A DNA stretch of 7,681 nt, from the NCBI GenBank assembly GCA_015491055.1, contig WFWP01000083.1:1-7681 (forward strand), read 5' to 3'. Shown here piece after piece: positions 1-6,432 of the stretch. The position numbers were made by a program, and so were the translations under genes. Origin of the DNA: Patescibacteria group bacterium (GTDB lineage: Bacteria; Patescibacteriota; Minisyncoccia; Phycocordibacterales; UBA2100). The notes below the pieces were generated by a model that ran no database searches, was not told where the DNA came from, and was given only the letters and a program-made list of their open reading frames with translations. How positions within the stretch are numbered: the first letter of the stretch is position 1; each line of letters begins with the position of its first letter.

Positions 1-15
1 ATAAGAGACAGCAAA

Positions 16-21
16 TATTAT
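16..21 (+). promoter_or_regulatory. possible -10 element of the OGG gene
   Basis: TATTAT matches the sigma-70 -10 consensus at five of six positions and ends four bases before the ATG at 26. Transcription would then start at or next to the start codon. The matching -35 would lie left of the window, so only half the promoter can be judged. No Shine-Dalgarno sequence is present between this element and the ATG. Confidence 0.3.
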
Positions 22-25
22 TTGT

Positions 26-835
26 ATGATTTTGAGTTCAAAGAGTTTTAATGCCTGGGTAAATTTATTTGGAGGTCAAAGTTTTTTATGGAGACAGACA
101 AATAACGGAGAACTCTTGCACTTTTCCGGTAAATTTCCGGGTGTTTTAAAATTGAGAGAAGATGAAATTATTTGCTATGATTTTTCCGGCAATGTTAAGG
201 ACTATTTTGGAGATGAAGACGACTATTTGTCAAGTTTGCGCAGACTTCGCATGATTGACGATATTATGGCGCGTGTAGTGTCGGATATTCAAGGTGTGAG
301 AGTTTTAAAGCAAGATTTTGAAGAGGTTATATTCACATTCATCATATCCAGTAACAACAATTTACCTCGCATAAGAAACAGTGTTTTGCAGATTGCGAAT
401 AGGTTCGGTCGCAAGCATACAAAATATGGGGCTTGTCTTTATCCGGATGCGGAAGTCATTTCCGGTTTGAGTATAGATGAATTACGAGCATGCGGTGTTG
501 GGTATAGGGCGGATTTTTTGATTGAGTCTGCAAAAATATATTTGCGAAACAAGAATTCGTTTGAGAACTTGCAAGAGGAGGCACTTGTGGAAGCCCTCAA
601 AATTTTGCCCGGAGTGGGAGACAAAGTTGCGGATTGCATAGCGGTGTTCAGCGGTCGCGCCAATTCTTTTTCGCCTATTGATGTGTGGGCAAAACGCATT
701 TTAAGAGAAGTGTATAATGTAGAATTCAGTCATTACTCGGATTACAGAAAATGGTGGCGAGGTAAATTCGGAAATGATGCGGCATTGGCCGGGCAGATTT
801 TATTTGAGTATTTTCGCAACACTTCAAAAGCATGA
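26..835 (+). CDS. ogg: 8-oxoguanine DNA glycosylase/AP lyase, OGG1 type
   Basis: Predicted base-excision repair enzyme that removes 8-oxoguanine and nicks the abasic site (269 aa). The layout matches OGG1: an N-terminal OGG domain opening with GQSFLWR (17-23; human OGG1 has QSFRWR), then SSNNN (108-112), then a helix-hairpin-helix LPGVGDKVADC (194-204) whose K200 aligns with the catalytic lysine. PID at 217-219 supplies D219, matching the catalytic aspartate. The C-terminal GQILFEYFR matches the end of the OGG1 fold. The full domain is present, with no truncation. An in-frame stop at 2-4 and the lack of an earlier ATG fix the start at 26. There is no ribosome-binding site. It converges on the HIT gene, 21 bp away, with no terminator visible. 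Most bacteria repair 8-oxoG with MutM instead; OGG1-type enzymes occur sporadically, for example in clostridia. Family assignment is firm; substrate preference is inferred. Confidence 0.93.
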   Translation: MILSSKSFNAWVNLFGGQSFLWRQTNNGELLHFSGKFPGVLKLREDEIICYDFSGNVKDYFGDEDDYLSSLRRLRMIDDIMARVVSDIQGVRVLKQDFEEVIFTFIISSNNNLPRIRNSVLQIANRFGRKHTKYGACLYPDAEVISGLSIDELRACGVGYRADFLIESAKIYLRNKNSFENLQEEALVEALKILPGVGDKVADCIAVFSGRANSFSPIDVWAKRILREVYNVEFSHYSDYRKWWRGKFGNDAALAGQILFEYFRNTSKA

Positions 836-856
836 ACTGGCGCAAATGTTGTATGT

Positions 857-1297
857 TCAATTATCTTGATTTTGCAGAGAATTGCGTATTTTACGCACAG
901 TTCGTTCAAATTCCGTATCTGTAAACTTGGGAGCGGTCTTATCCAAAAGAGGTTTGGAGGTTATGTCTTTTGAGTCTTTCATTGGCACGACATGCACATG
1001 AGTGTGAGGCACATCCCACCCGGATACAAAAAACCCAACTTGCGGAACATTGAATGTGGATTTGTAATTTTTTTTCAATTTATTTACCACCAGCATCATT
1101 GCGGCAAAATCATCATCGGGCATATTTTCCGAATAATCGTAATGTTTTTTTGGTATAACAAGGGTGTGACCTTCCCTGATCGGCACTATGTCCAAAAACG
1201 CGTATGTATATTCGTCTTCATACACTTTATGCGCCGGAATTTCGCCCGCAATTATTTTGCAGAATACACAATCTCTTGTTTTGTTATCATGACTCAT
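857..1297 (-). CDS. HIT-family (Hint-like) nucleotide hydrolase/binding protein
   Basis: A 146-aa histidine-triad protein, the usual size for the Hint branch. These small cytoplasmic dimers hydrolyse adenosine phosphoramidates and related nucleotide conjugates. The N-terminus CVFCKIIAGEIPA carries a CxxC (C10, C13). Together with H52 in IPKKHYDY and a triad histidine, it forms the zinc site in zinc-binding members. The active-site triad is HTHVHVVP, with H98, H100 and H102. The residues before it (VSGWDVPHTH) differ from the common 'NxGxxAGQTVPHLH' but keep the pattern. The start at 1297 is the only ATG near the conserved CxxC. There is no Shine-Dalgarno; a TATACT -10 lies seven bases upstream. 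It is transcribed divergently from recJ across 21 bp and convergently with the OGG gene. The physiological substrate cannot be read from sequence. Confidence 0.93.
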   Translation of the reverse strand: MSHDNKTRDCVFCKIIAGEIPAHKVYEDEYTYAFLDIVPIREGHTLVIPKKHYDYSENMPDDDFAAMMLVVNKLKKNYKSTFNVPQVGFFVSGWDVPHTHVHVVPMKDSKDITSKPLLDKTAPKFTDTEFERTVRKIRNSLQNQDN

Positions 1298-1312
1298 AAG
1301 TGGTAGTATAGC
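1281..1312 (+). promoter_or_regulatory. candidate recJ promoter
   Basis: TTGTTA (1281-1286) is separated by 17 bp from TAGTAT (1304-1309); each matches the sigma-70 consensus at four of six. A register shifted by three bases (TTATCA 1284-1289, TATAGC 1307-1312) fits equally well and would put +1 at about 1319, the A of the recJ ATG. The -35 lies inside the 5' end of the divergent HIT gene. No ribosome-binding site precedes recJ. Confidence 0.4.
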
Positions 1313-1334
1313 ATATCTATGGAGGAATATTCAA
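1305..1334 (-). promoter_or_regulatory. candidate HIT-gene promoter
   Basis: On the minus strand TATACT (1310-1305, five of six matches) is preceded by TTGAAT (1334-1329, four of six) with an 18-bp spacer. The predicted start is near 1298, adjacent to the HIT ATG at 1297, so the transcript would be nearly or fully leaderless. The -10 shares base pairs with the recJ -10 on the other strand, and the -35 lies inside recJ codons 4-6. Confidence 0.4.
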
Positions 1335-3061
1335 ACATAGTTAGAACTTTGCTTGAAAAGCGCGGGATTTGCGACAAGAATGACATACATTCGTTTTTAA
1401 ACCCCTCATATGACAGAGATTTACACGATCCGTTTTTAATGTTTGGTATGCGAGATGCGGTATACAGAATATTGCAATCGATTAAAAAGGGTGATCGCAT
1501 TGCGATTTACGGGGATTTTGATGCCGACGGTATTCCTGCCGGCGTGATTTTACATGATTTCTTCAAGCAAATCGGGTTTGATAATTTTACAAATTATATA
1601 CCGGATAGAGATATTGAAGGGTACGGCTTTCATAAAGATGCGATTGATATTCTATCGGGTGACAATGTTGATTTGATAATTACGGTGGATGTGGGCATAA
1701 CCGCAAAAGACACGGTGAGTTACGCAAAAAGTGTTGGCATTGATGTAATAATTACAGATCATCATGAACCTGTTGAATATAATGAAATTAAAGATGCTGT
1801 TGCCATTTTGAACCCGAAACAAAAATCATGCAAGTATCCATTCAAAGAATTATGCGGGGCGGGTGTCGCTTTTAAGTTGATTCAAGGACTTGTAAAAGAA
1901 TATGCAAATATCTGCGAAGATGATTTGTTTAAAACAAGGTACAGACCATTCATTGAGGGGCGGGAAAAGTGGCTCTTGGATATGGTTGCCATAGCAACAA
2001 TCTCGGATATGGTTCCATTGCTGGGAGAAAACAGAACGCTGGCGTATTGGGGTCTGCATGTTTTGAGGAAAAGTCCTCGTTACGGTGTGCGCGCTTTATG
2101 CGAAAAATTGAGAATTGATCAGAGAATGCTTGATGAAAATGATATAGGTTTCTCAATAGGTCCGCGTATCAATGCCGCCAGTCGCATGGGGCAATCTCGT
2201 CTCGCTTTTGAACTGTTGACTGCGCGCAGTATGCGCGAAGCGAGAGATGTTGTTGATAAATTGGAGAAACTTAACAATAAAAGAAAAGTTGCTGTCGCAA
2301 ACATTACGAAAAAAGTCAAGAGCAAAATAAAAAAAATTGAAGACGCTTTGGAATATGAAGGTAAAGATTTGGAATCTTTGCCGTCGGTTTTGGTATTTGG
2401 AGATCCGGAATGGAATCCGGCATTGGTTGGGTTGTCCGCAGGCAAGATTGCCGACTCGTTAAATAGGGTTGTGTGTTTGTGGGGCAGAGATGGCTCCGGT
2501 GTTTTGAAGGGTTCTTGCAGAAATGGAGGATTGAAGTGTTCCGTAGTTCACATGTTTGAAAAGAGTTCTTCTGTTTTGACAAAATTTGGAGGTCATCATT
2601 CAGCCGGAGGTTTTTCGACAAATGAAACAAATGTACATTTTTTACAGGATATGTTCAATTCGGCAGTTCAGTCTGGTATGTGTGAAAAAGATGAAGTATC
2701 GGAAGATAATGGAATTGAATATGACTTGAGTTTAACTTTGAATGATGCGAATGAGCAGGTCTGTTATGAGATAAACAAATTGTCTCCTTTCGGTATGGGA
2801 AATCCAAAGCCTATTATTTGTTTTGAGAATGTTGAGTTGCGCAAAATTCGTCAATTTGGTAAAGATAATAATCATTTGGAAGTTTATGTTTCGGATAATT
2901 CCGGTAATGTGTGCAAGGCAAGCAAATTTTTCGCAAGCGCTGAAGATTTTAAGTCTGATCTGAAGGAGGGTCGTCGTATTTCTTTGTTGGCTCATTTGGA
3001 ATTCAGCAATTTTGCAGGCAGGCGTTCTCTTGAGTTGCGAATAGTGGATATTATGCGATAA
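1319..3061 (+). CDS. recJ: single-stranded-DNA-specific 5'-3' exonuclease RecJ
   Basis: RecJ degrades single-stranded DNA 5' to 3' in recombinational repair, mismatch repair and base excision. At 580 aa it is full length for the family. DHH-domain motifs in order: DFDADG (66-71), ITVDVG (121-126, D124), TDHHEP (146-151), the CGAGVAFKL segment (179-187), ATISDMVPL (226-234) and GPRINAASRMG (281-291). A charged helical linker (about 305-350) leads to the DHHA1 domain with WNPALVGLSAGKIA (365-378) and FGGHHSAGGF (423-432). A C-terminal OB-like domain includes LSPFGMGNPKPI (488-499). All metal-binding aspartates and the DHH are intact. ATG 1319 is chosen because no other start lies before the conserved N-terminus; GGAGG occurs inside codons 1-3, not upstream of it. 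The downstream membrane-protein gene follows after 35 bp, so co-transcription is likely. Confidence 0.96.
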   Translation: MEEYSNIVRTLLEKRGICDKNDIHSFLNPSYDRDLHDPFLMFGMRDAVYRILQSIKKGDRIAIYGDFDADGIPAGVILHDFFKQIGFDNFTNYIPDRDIEGYGFHKDAIDILSGDNVDLIITVDVGITAKDTVSYAKSVGIDVIITDHHEPVEYNEIKDAVAILNPKQKSCKYPFKELCGAGVAFKLIQGLVKEYANICEDDLFKTRYRPFIEGREKWLLDMVAIATISDMVPLLGENRTLAYWGLHVLRKSPRYGVRALCEKLRIDQRMLDENDIGFSIGPRINAASRMGQSRLAFELLTARSMREARDVVDKLEKLNNKRKVAVANITKKVKSKIKKIEDALEYEGKDLESLPSVLVFGDPEWNPALVGLSAGKIADSLNRVVCLWGRDGSGVLKGSCRNGGLKCSVVHMFEKSSSVLTKFGGHHSAGGFSTNETNVHFLQDMFNSAVQSGMCEKDEVSEDNGIEYDLSLTLNDANEQVCYEINKLSPFGMGNPKPIICFENVELRKIRQFGKDNNHLEVYVSDNSGNVCKASKFFASAEDFKSDLKEGRRISLLAHLEFSNFAGRRSLELRIVDIMR

Positions 3062-3081
3062 TACCGTTGCGGATTATTAAT

Positions 3082-3087
3082 TAAAAT
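3082..3087 (+). promoter_or_regulatory. possible -10 upstream of the membrane-protein gene
   Basis: TAAAAT matches the -10 consensus at five of six positions and ends nine bases before the ATG at 3097. I could not find a good -35 at 16-18 bp (the sequence there is the recJ stop region). This is weak, and the gene may simply be read through from recJ. Confidence 0.2.
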
Positions 3088-3096
3088 AGTAGAACC

Positions 3097-3897
3097 ATGT
3101 ATAGCGCAGGTTTCAGTATCAAAGATGCCATCAGGGTAGGCTGGGATCTTTTCAAGAACAATTGGAAGTTTTTGGTTGTTTTATCCTTGTTGGTGATGCT
3201 TATTGAGTTTGCGAACGGGTTTGTATCCATGATCCCTTATGTGGGTATAATCCTTTCTTTTATTATAGGAGTATTTTACTCTATGGGGGTGATTTATATA
3301 TTTTTGAATATATATGATGGTAAGCCTACCAGATATGTCCAGCTTTTTTCGCGGGCGAATAAGATACTTCCGTATGTAGGCATTGTCGCAATTTCTTTAT
3401 TGATTCAGGTCGGAGGATTTGTATTACTTGTCGTACCGGGAGTGATTGCAATGATAGCTTTGATGTTGGCACCATATTTGATGGTGGATCGTGATTTGGG
3501 AGTTATGGAATCAATAAGAACAAGTTGGCAAATAACAAAGGGTAACAGATTGAAATTGTTTGTGTTTTCGTTATTGCTTGTAGTCATAAACTTGTTGGGG
3601 GCGATTTTATTCTTGGTAGGATTGATTGTAACCATACCCGTGTCTCTTTTGGCTGTTATACATGTATATCGACAATTATTGTCAAATGCGGAGAAAGATG
3701 GCGTAACTGTTGAGAAACTTCAAACCGCGCCAAAGGTGTTTTTGTCCCTTGGGGTATTGATTGTTGTTGTGTTTACGGTTATGTTTGCAATGTTTATTAT
3801 GTCTGATGAAGGCCGTATGATGATGAACGCAATGTCTGAAGTGGAAAATATGAGTGATGAAGAATTTGAGGCATACTTGCAAGATAATCTTTACTGA
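3097..3897 (+). CDS. polytopic integral membrane protein, unknown function
   Basis: A 266-aa hydrophobic protein with about six or seven predicted transmembrane segments (roughly 24-40, 47-71, 91-112, 113-129, 153-173, 174-195 and 213-234). The middle carries VPGVIAMIALMLAPYLMVDR followed by GVMESIRTSWQITKGNRLKLF (135-155). This 'P-G-I...APY-VD...G...AI..SW..TKG' pattern is typical of the loosely defined YciC/DUF975-like and glycerophosphodiesterase-membrane-domain-like families. No catalytic motif and no cleavable signal peptide are evident. The C-terminus after the last helix is methionine- and acid-rich (about 235-266) and probably cytosolic. The gene sits between recJ and the RNase HI gene (gaps of 35 and 29 bp), so it is probably co-transcribed with DNA-metabolism genes, but this does not reveal a function. 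Membrane-protein assignment is firm; family naming is tentative. Confidence 0.8.
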   Translation: MYSAGFSIKDAIRVGWDLFKNNWKFLVVLSLLVMLIEFANGFVSMIPYVGIILSFIIGVFYSMGVIYIFLNIYDGKPTRYVQLFSRANKILPYVGIVAISLLIQVGGFVLLVVPGVIAMIALMLAPYLMVDRDLGVMESIRTSWQITKGNRLKLFVFSLLLVVINLLGAILFLVGLIVTIPVSLLAVIHVYRQLLSNAEKDGVTVEKLQTAPKVFLSLGVLIVVVFTVMFAMFIMSDEGRMMMNAMSEVENMSDEEFEAYLQDNLY

Positions 3898-3926
3898 TTG
3901 CATGTAATTTTCGATGTTTTGCGAAA

Positions 3927-4349
3927 ATGGAAGCGCGAAAGATAATAATTCATACGGATGGAGGTTCAAGAGGCAACCCGGGTATCGGCGGAGCGGGAGC
4001 GGTTATAACGGATGAGCGAGGCGAGGTATTGGCTGAAATAAGTGAATATTTGGGCGATGACGTGACCAACAATTATGCGGAGTATGAAGCTGTTATTCTT
4101 GCATTGGATAAATGCGCTGAGCTCGGGTTTTACGATGCGAATATTGAGATAAGAGCCGATAGCAAATTGGCGATTGAGCAATTGAACGGGAATTGGAAGG
4201 TTAGGAATCCTTCCGTTAAAAAACAATTTGAGCGAGTTTGTAAACTTTTGAACAAGTTCAAGAAAATCAGCTTTAAGCACATACCCAGAAAAGAGAACAT
4301 TCGCGCGGACAAACTTGCAAATATTGCTATGGACAATGAAATATCATAA
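3927..4349 (+). CDS. rnhA: ribonuclease HI-like protein
   Basis: Predicted to cleave the RNA strand of RNA/DNA hybrids (140 aa), acting on R-loops and primer remnants. The N-terminal [16 protein letters not shown] gives D11; NNYAEYEAV gives E52; [13 protein letters not shown] gives D78; [15 protein letters not shown] gives D128. This is a complete D-E-D-D two-metal site. The segment after D78 ([14 protein letters not shown]) resembles the COG0328 subgroup that lacks the tryptophan-rich basic protrusion of E. coli RNase HI. There is no N-terminal hybrid-binding domain. The ATG at 3927 sits directly before the first beta strand, and no other in-frame start fits. No Shine-Dalgarno is visible. 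The gene follows the membrane-protein gene by 29 bp. Its 3' end carries the -35 of the mscL promoter. Confidence 0.93.
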   Translation: MEARKIIIHTDGGSRGNPGIGGAGAVITDERGEVLAEISEYLGDDVTNNYAEYEAVILALDKCAELGFYDANIEIRADSKLAIEQLNGNWKVRNPSVKKQFERVCKLLNKFKKISFKHIPRKENIRADKLANIAMDNEIS

Positions 4350-4357
4350 TATATAAT
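4330..4357 (+). promoter_or_regulatory. mscL promoter, sigma-70 type
   Basis: TGGACA (4330-4335, five of six) and a perfect TATAAT (4352-4357) are separated by 16 bp. The -35 is inside the last codons of the RNase HI gene. Transcription should start near 4364, giving a leader of about 27 bases without a Shine-Dalgarno sequence. This is the best-looking promoter in the window. Confidence 0.6.
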
Positions 4358-4390
4358 TCGCGCTGTTATAAGTTTAATTTTAATTGTTTT

Positions 4391-4816
4391 ATGAAAGGTT
4401 TTGTTGACGAATTCAAGACTTTTTTAATTAAAGGAAATGTGATGGACATGGCGGTCGGTTTCATTTTTGGCGCCGCTTTCTCAACGGTTGTTAAAAGTTT
4501 GGTTAATAATATAGTGATGCCTCCCATCGGTATGTTGATGGGGAAGGTGGACTTTTCCGCGCTTTATATCGCGCTTGACGGAAAGACATATGAAAGTTTA
4601 AAAGTTGCCGAAGATGCGGGAGCTCCGCTTATAAAATATGGGGTATTTATAAATGATGTTATAGGTTTCTTAATTTTGGGCTTTGTTATATTCATGATGA
4701 TCAAAGGCGTGAATAAATTGCAAGCAAAGCATGAAGAAGAAAAGAAAGAAGAGGTCCCCAAGAAAAGCGATGAGGTCGCGCTGTTGGAGGAAATTAGAGA
4801 TGCGTTGAAGAAGTAA
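4391..4816 (+). CDS. mscL: large-conductance mechanosensitive channel MscL
   Basis: Homopentameric inner-membrane pore that opens under membrane tension and releases solutes during hypo-osmotic shock. At 141 aa it has the usual length. The N-terminal amphipathic helix [16 protein letters not shown] (1-16) leads into TM1, with the signature [20 protein letters not shown] (15-34) and [13 protein letters not shown] (39-51). A periplasmic loop (about 52-82) is followed by TM2 (about 84-106) and a charged linker KHEEEKKEE. The C-terminal helix [14 protein letters not shown] is the cytoplasmic bundle seen in most MscL. All parts are in place and nothing is truncated. The start at 4391 is the only ATG in front of the conserved N-terminal helix. 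It has its own promoter and a strong terminator 42 bp downstream, so it can be expressed as a single unit. Confidence 0.97.
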   Translation: MKGFVDEFKTFLIKGNVMDMAVGFIFGAAFSTVVKSLVNNIVMPPIGMLMGKVDFSALYIALDGKTYESLKVAEDAGAPLIKYGVFINDVIGFLILGFVIFMMIKGVNKLQAKHEEEKKEEVPKKSDEVALLEEIRDALKK

Positions 4817-4858
4817 AGCGTTATTTATGTAGATCTTCTTTCAATTTATTTTGATAAC

Positions 4859-4885
4859 AAAAAGGTCTCGTTGAGAGACCTTTTT
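4859..4885 (+). terminator. intrinsic terminator after mscL
   Basis: A perfect 11-bp inverted repeat (4859-4869 with 4875-4885) closes on a five-base loop GTTGA; the 3' arm ends in five T. The stem reads AAAAAGGTCTC against GAGACCTTTTT. This is a classic rho-independent terminator, symmetrical enough to work on both strands. It ends two bases before the first possible comEC start codon and its loop overlaps a candidate comEC -35. Confidence 0.88.
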
Positions 4886-4899
4886 ATATGCGTGATAAA
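4871..4899 (+). promoter_or_regulatory. candidate comEC promoter overlapping the terminator
   Basis: TTGAGA (4871-4876, five of six matches to the -35) and GATAAA (4894-4899, four of six) lie 17 bp apart. The predicted +1 is about 4906, which is exactly an in-frame ATG of comEC (codon 7 of the long version). The -35 sits in the loop and 3' arm of the mscL terminator. The match is suggestive rather than strong. Confidence 0.3.
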
Positions 4900-6432
4900 C
4901 TGATTATGTGTATGAAGAGTATATTTATATATTGTGTAATTTCGGGTTTTGTGTTAGGGGTTGTTTGGCAAGATTTTTTTGAGTTGAATTGGAATTTTGT
5001 CCTGTTTTTATCGGTATTGTATGTTTTTGTGTTGTCGGCCGCTTTGCATTATACGAAAGGTGTTCACGAAGGACAAATTGGGAAAACACATCCGCAATAC
5101 AAAATGCATGCGGTTATGTTATCTCGCGCTTTAATTCTATTTTTACTGGCATTTATGTCCGGAGTTTTAAGAATGCAAATTGATCAAAACACCGTAAATA
5201 CCGCTTTAAACATATATGATAAATATGAAGGAAAACACATGTTAATAACGGGAGTGGTTATTGACGAGCCGGACAGAAGAGATAATTTTACATATTTGAC
5301 AGTGGAACCGATTGATTTGAAGTGCGCGGAGGAATGTGAGCAATCTGGTGTTTCGGTAATCGGTTATGATGTAAAAATAATCGCACAAACTCAATCATAT
5401 ACGGAATTCGCTTACGGAGACAAAGTTATCATGAAAGGCGTGTTGGAAAAACCTGAGAATTTTCAAGTTGATAACGGTAGGATTTTTGACTATGTTAATT
5501 ATTTGGAGAAAGACGGAATTTATTACAGTGTTAAATTTCCGGAAATGGATTTGTTAAGTAGAGGTCATGGGAATTATGTCAAATCAGCGTTGTTTGACAT
5601 CAAACAAAAATATATAGACTCATTAAATGAATTGATACCGGAGCCCGAATCCGGGCTTGCGGCAGGTATTACCGTGGGAGCAAAACGAGCGCTTGGCAAA
5701 GAATTAACCGAAGCGTTCAGGAATACCGGATTGATACACATTGTGGTATTGTCGGGCTTTAATGTGACTGTCATTATAATATTTTTATTGCACATTTTAC
5801 GCGCGTTTCCCCGCTGGATTAAGTGGGGGTTCATTTCTGTGGCTGTGATTCTGTTTGCCATATTGACCGGAGCCGACGCTCCGGTCGTGAGAGCGAGCAT
5901 AATGGGATTGCTTGGCGTAGCGGCATTGGTCTTATCAAGAACATACGCTGTTGTGAGAGCATTGTTCATTGCCGTATTTGTGATGGTTATATGGAACCCC
6001 AACATCGCGCTTAATGATGTATCATTTCAACTTTCCGTGACTGCGACACTTGGTTTAGTTATGTTCTCTCGTCAGATTATAGATTATCTTAACAATATAT
6101 GGCCCGGTAATCGTTCGGTCGCACATGGCGTTTCAATACGGCATTCTTTGTTGGAGATAGCGGGGATAACCATGGCCGCGCAAATAGCGGTTTTGCCGTT
6201 GCTTATTTATTACATGGGTGAGGTGAGTGTGGTGGCGGTTATTGTCAATATGCTTACGCTTCCGATAATACCCATATCAATGTTGTTTGCTTTCATTGCG
6301 GGAGTGGCGGGCATGTTTTCAAGTTCTATCGCAGCACCTTTCGCTTTTACAACTTATATATTGCTCGCTTATATCATTGGTGTGGTTGAATTTTTTAATT
6401 CTTTACCTATAACAACGCTTCAAATCTTTTAG
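4888..6432 (+). CDS. comEC: ComEC/Rec2-family DNA uptake channel, short form without MBL domain
   Basis: Inner-membrane channel for single-stranded DNA import in natural transformation (514 aa). N-terminal membrane helices (about 9-27, 36-53, 78-94) precede a soluble DUF4131/OB-like region (about 110-225), including FAYGDKVIMKGVLEKPENF and the FDYVNYLEKDGIYYSV motif. The Competence domain follows: ESGLAAGITVGAKRAL (254-269), GLIHIVVLSGFNV (281-293), LTGADAPVVRASIMGLL (326-342), NDVSFQLSVTATLGLV (376-391) and AAQIAVLPLLIYYMGEVSV (430-448). It stops at LPITTLQIF, so the last membrane segment often seen and the metallo-beta-lactamase domain are absent. MBL-less ComEC is common in CPR bacteria. 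ATG 4888 follows the mscL terminator by two bases; ATG 4906 or 4912 may be the real start. Its 3' end overlaps the SOD gene by 26 bp. Confidence 0.92.
   Translation: MRDKLIMCMKSIFIYCVISGFVLGVVWQDFFELNWNFVLFLSVLYVFVLSAALHYTKGVHEGQIGKTHPQYKMHAVMLSRALILFLLAFMSGVLRMQIDQNTVNTALNIYDKYEGKHMLITGVVIDEPDRRDNFTYLTVEPIDLKCAEECEQSGVSVIGYDVKIIAQTQSYTEFAYGDKVIMKGVLEKPENFQVDNGRIFDYVNYLEKDGIYYSVKFPEMDLLSRGHGNYVKSALFDIKQKYIDSLNELIPEPESGLAAGITVGAKRALGKELTEAFRNTGLIHIVVLSGFNVTVIIIFLLHILRAFPRWIKWGFISVAVILFAILTGADAPVVRASIMGLLGVAALVLSRTYAVVRALFIAVFVMVIWNPNIALNDVSFQLSVTATLGLVMFSRQIIDYLNNIWPGNRSVAHGVSIRHSLLEIAGITMAAQIAVLPLLIYYMGEVSVVAVIVNMLTLPIIPISMLFAFIAGVAGMFSSSIAAPFAFTTYILLAYIIGVVEFFNSLPITTLQIF

Noticed and set aside
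439..699. Minus-strand 86-codon frame inside the OGG gene
   Set aside because: It lies opposite the helix-hairpin-helix and catalytic residues of OGG, with no independent support.
836..856. A terminator between the convergent OGG and HIT genes
   Set aside because: The 21 bases contain no inverted repeat or T-run that would support one.
992..1306. Plus-strand 104-codon frame opposite the HIT gene
   Set aside because: It is the complement of a clearly conserved HIT coding region, its product resembles no known family, and it has no start signals.
1321..1326. GGAGGA as a Shine-Dalgarno for a later recJ start
   Set aside because: It lies directly after the ATG, and no in-frame ATG or suitable start follows at the right distance before the conserved RecJ N-terminus.
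2119..2445. Minus-strand 108-codon frame inside recJ (and others at 1850-2156 and 2316-2995)
   Set aside because: Shadows of recJ. The recJ motifs are in the + frame and the antisense products are low-complexity or Ser/Leu-rich.
3405..3635. Minus-strand Asn/Thr-rich frame in the membrane-protein gene
   Set aside because: This is the typical antisense translation of hydrophobic codons, not a gene.
5574..6005. Minus-strand 143-codon frame inside comEC
   Set aside because: Antisense of the conserved Competence domain; the open length reflects codon bias on the coding strand.
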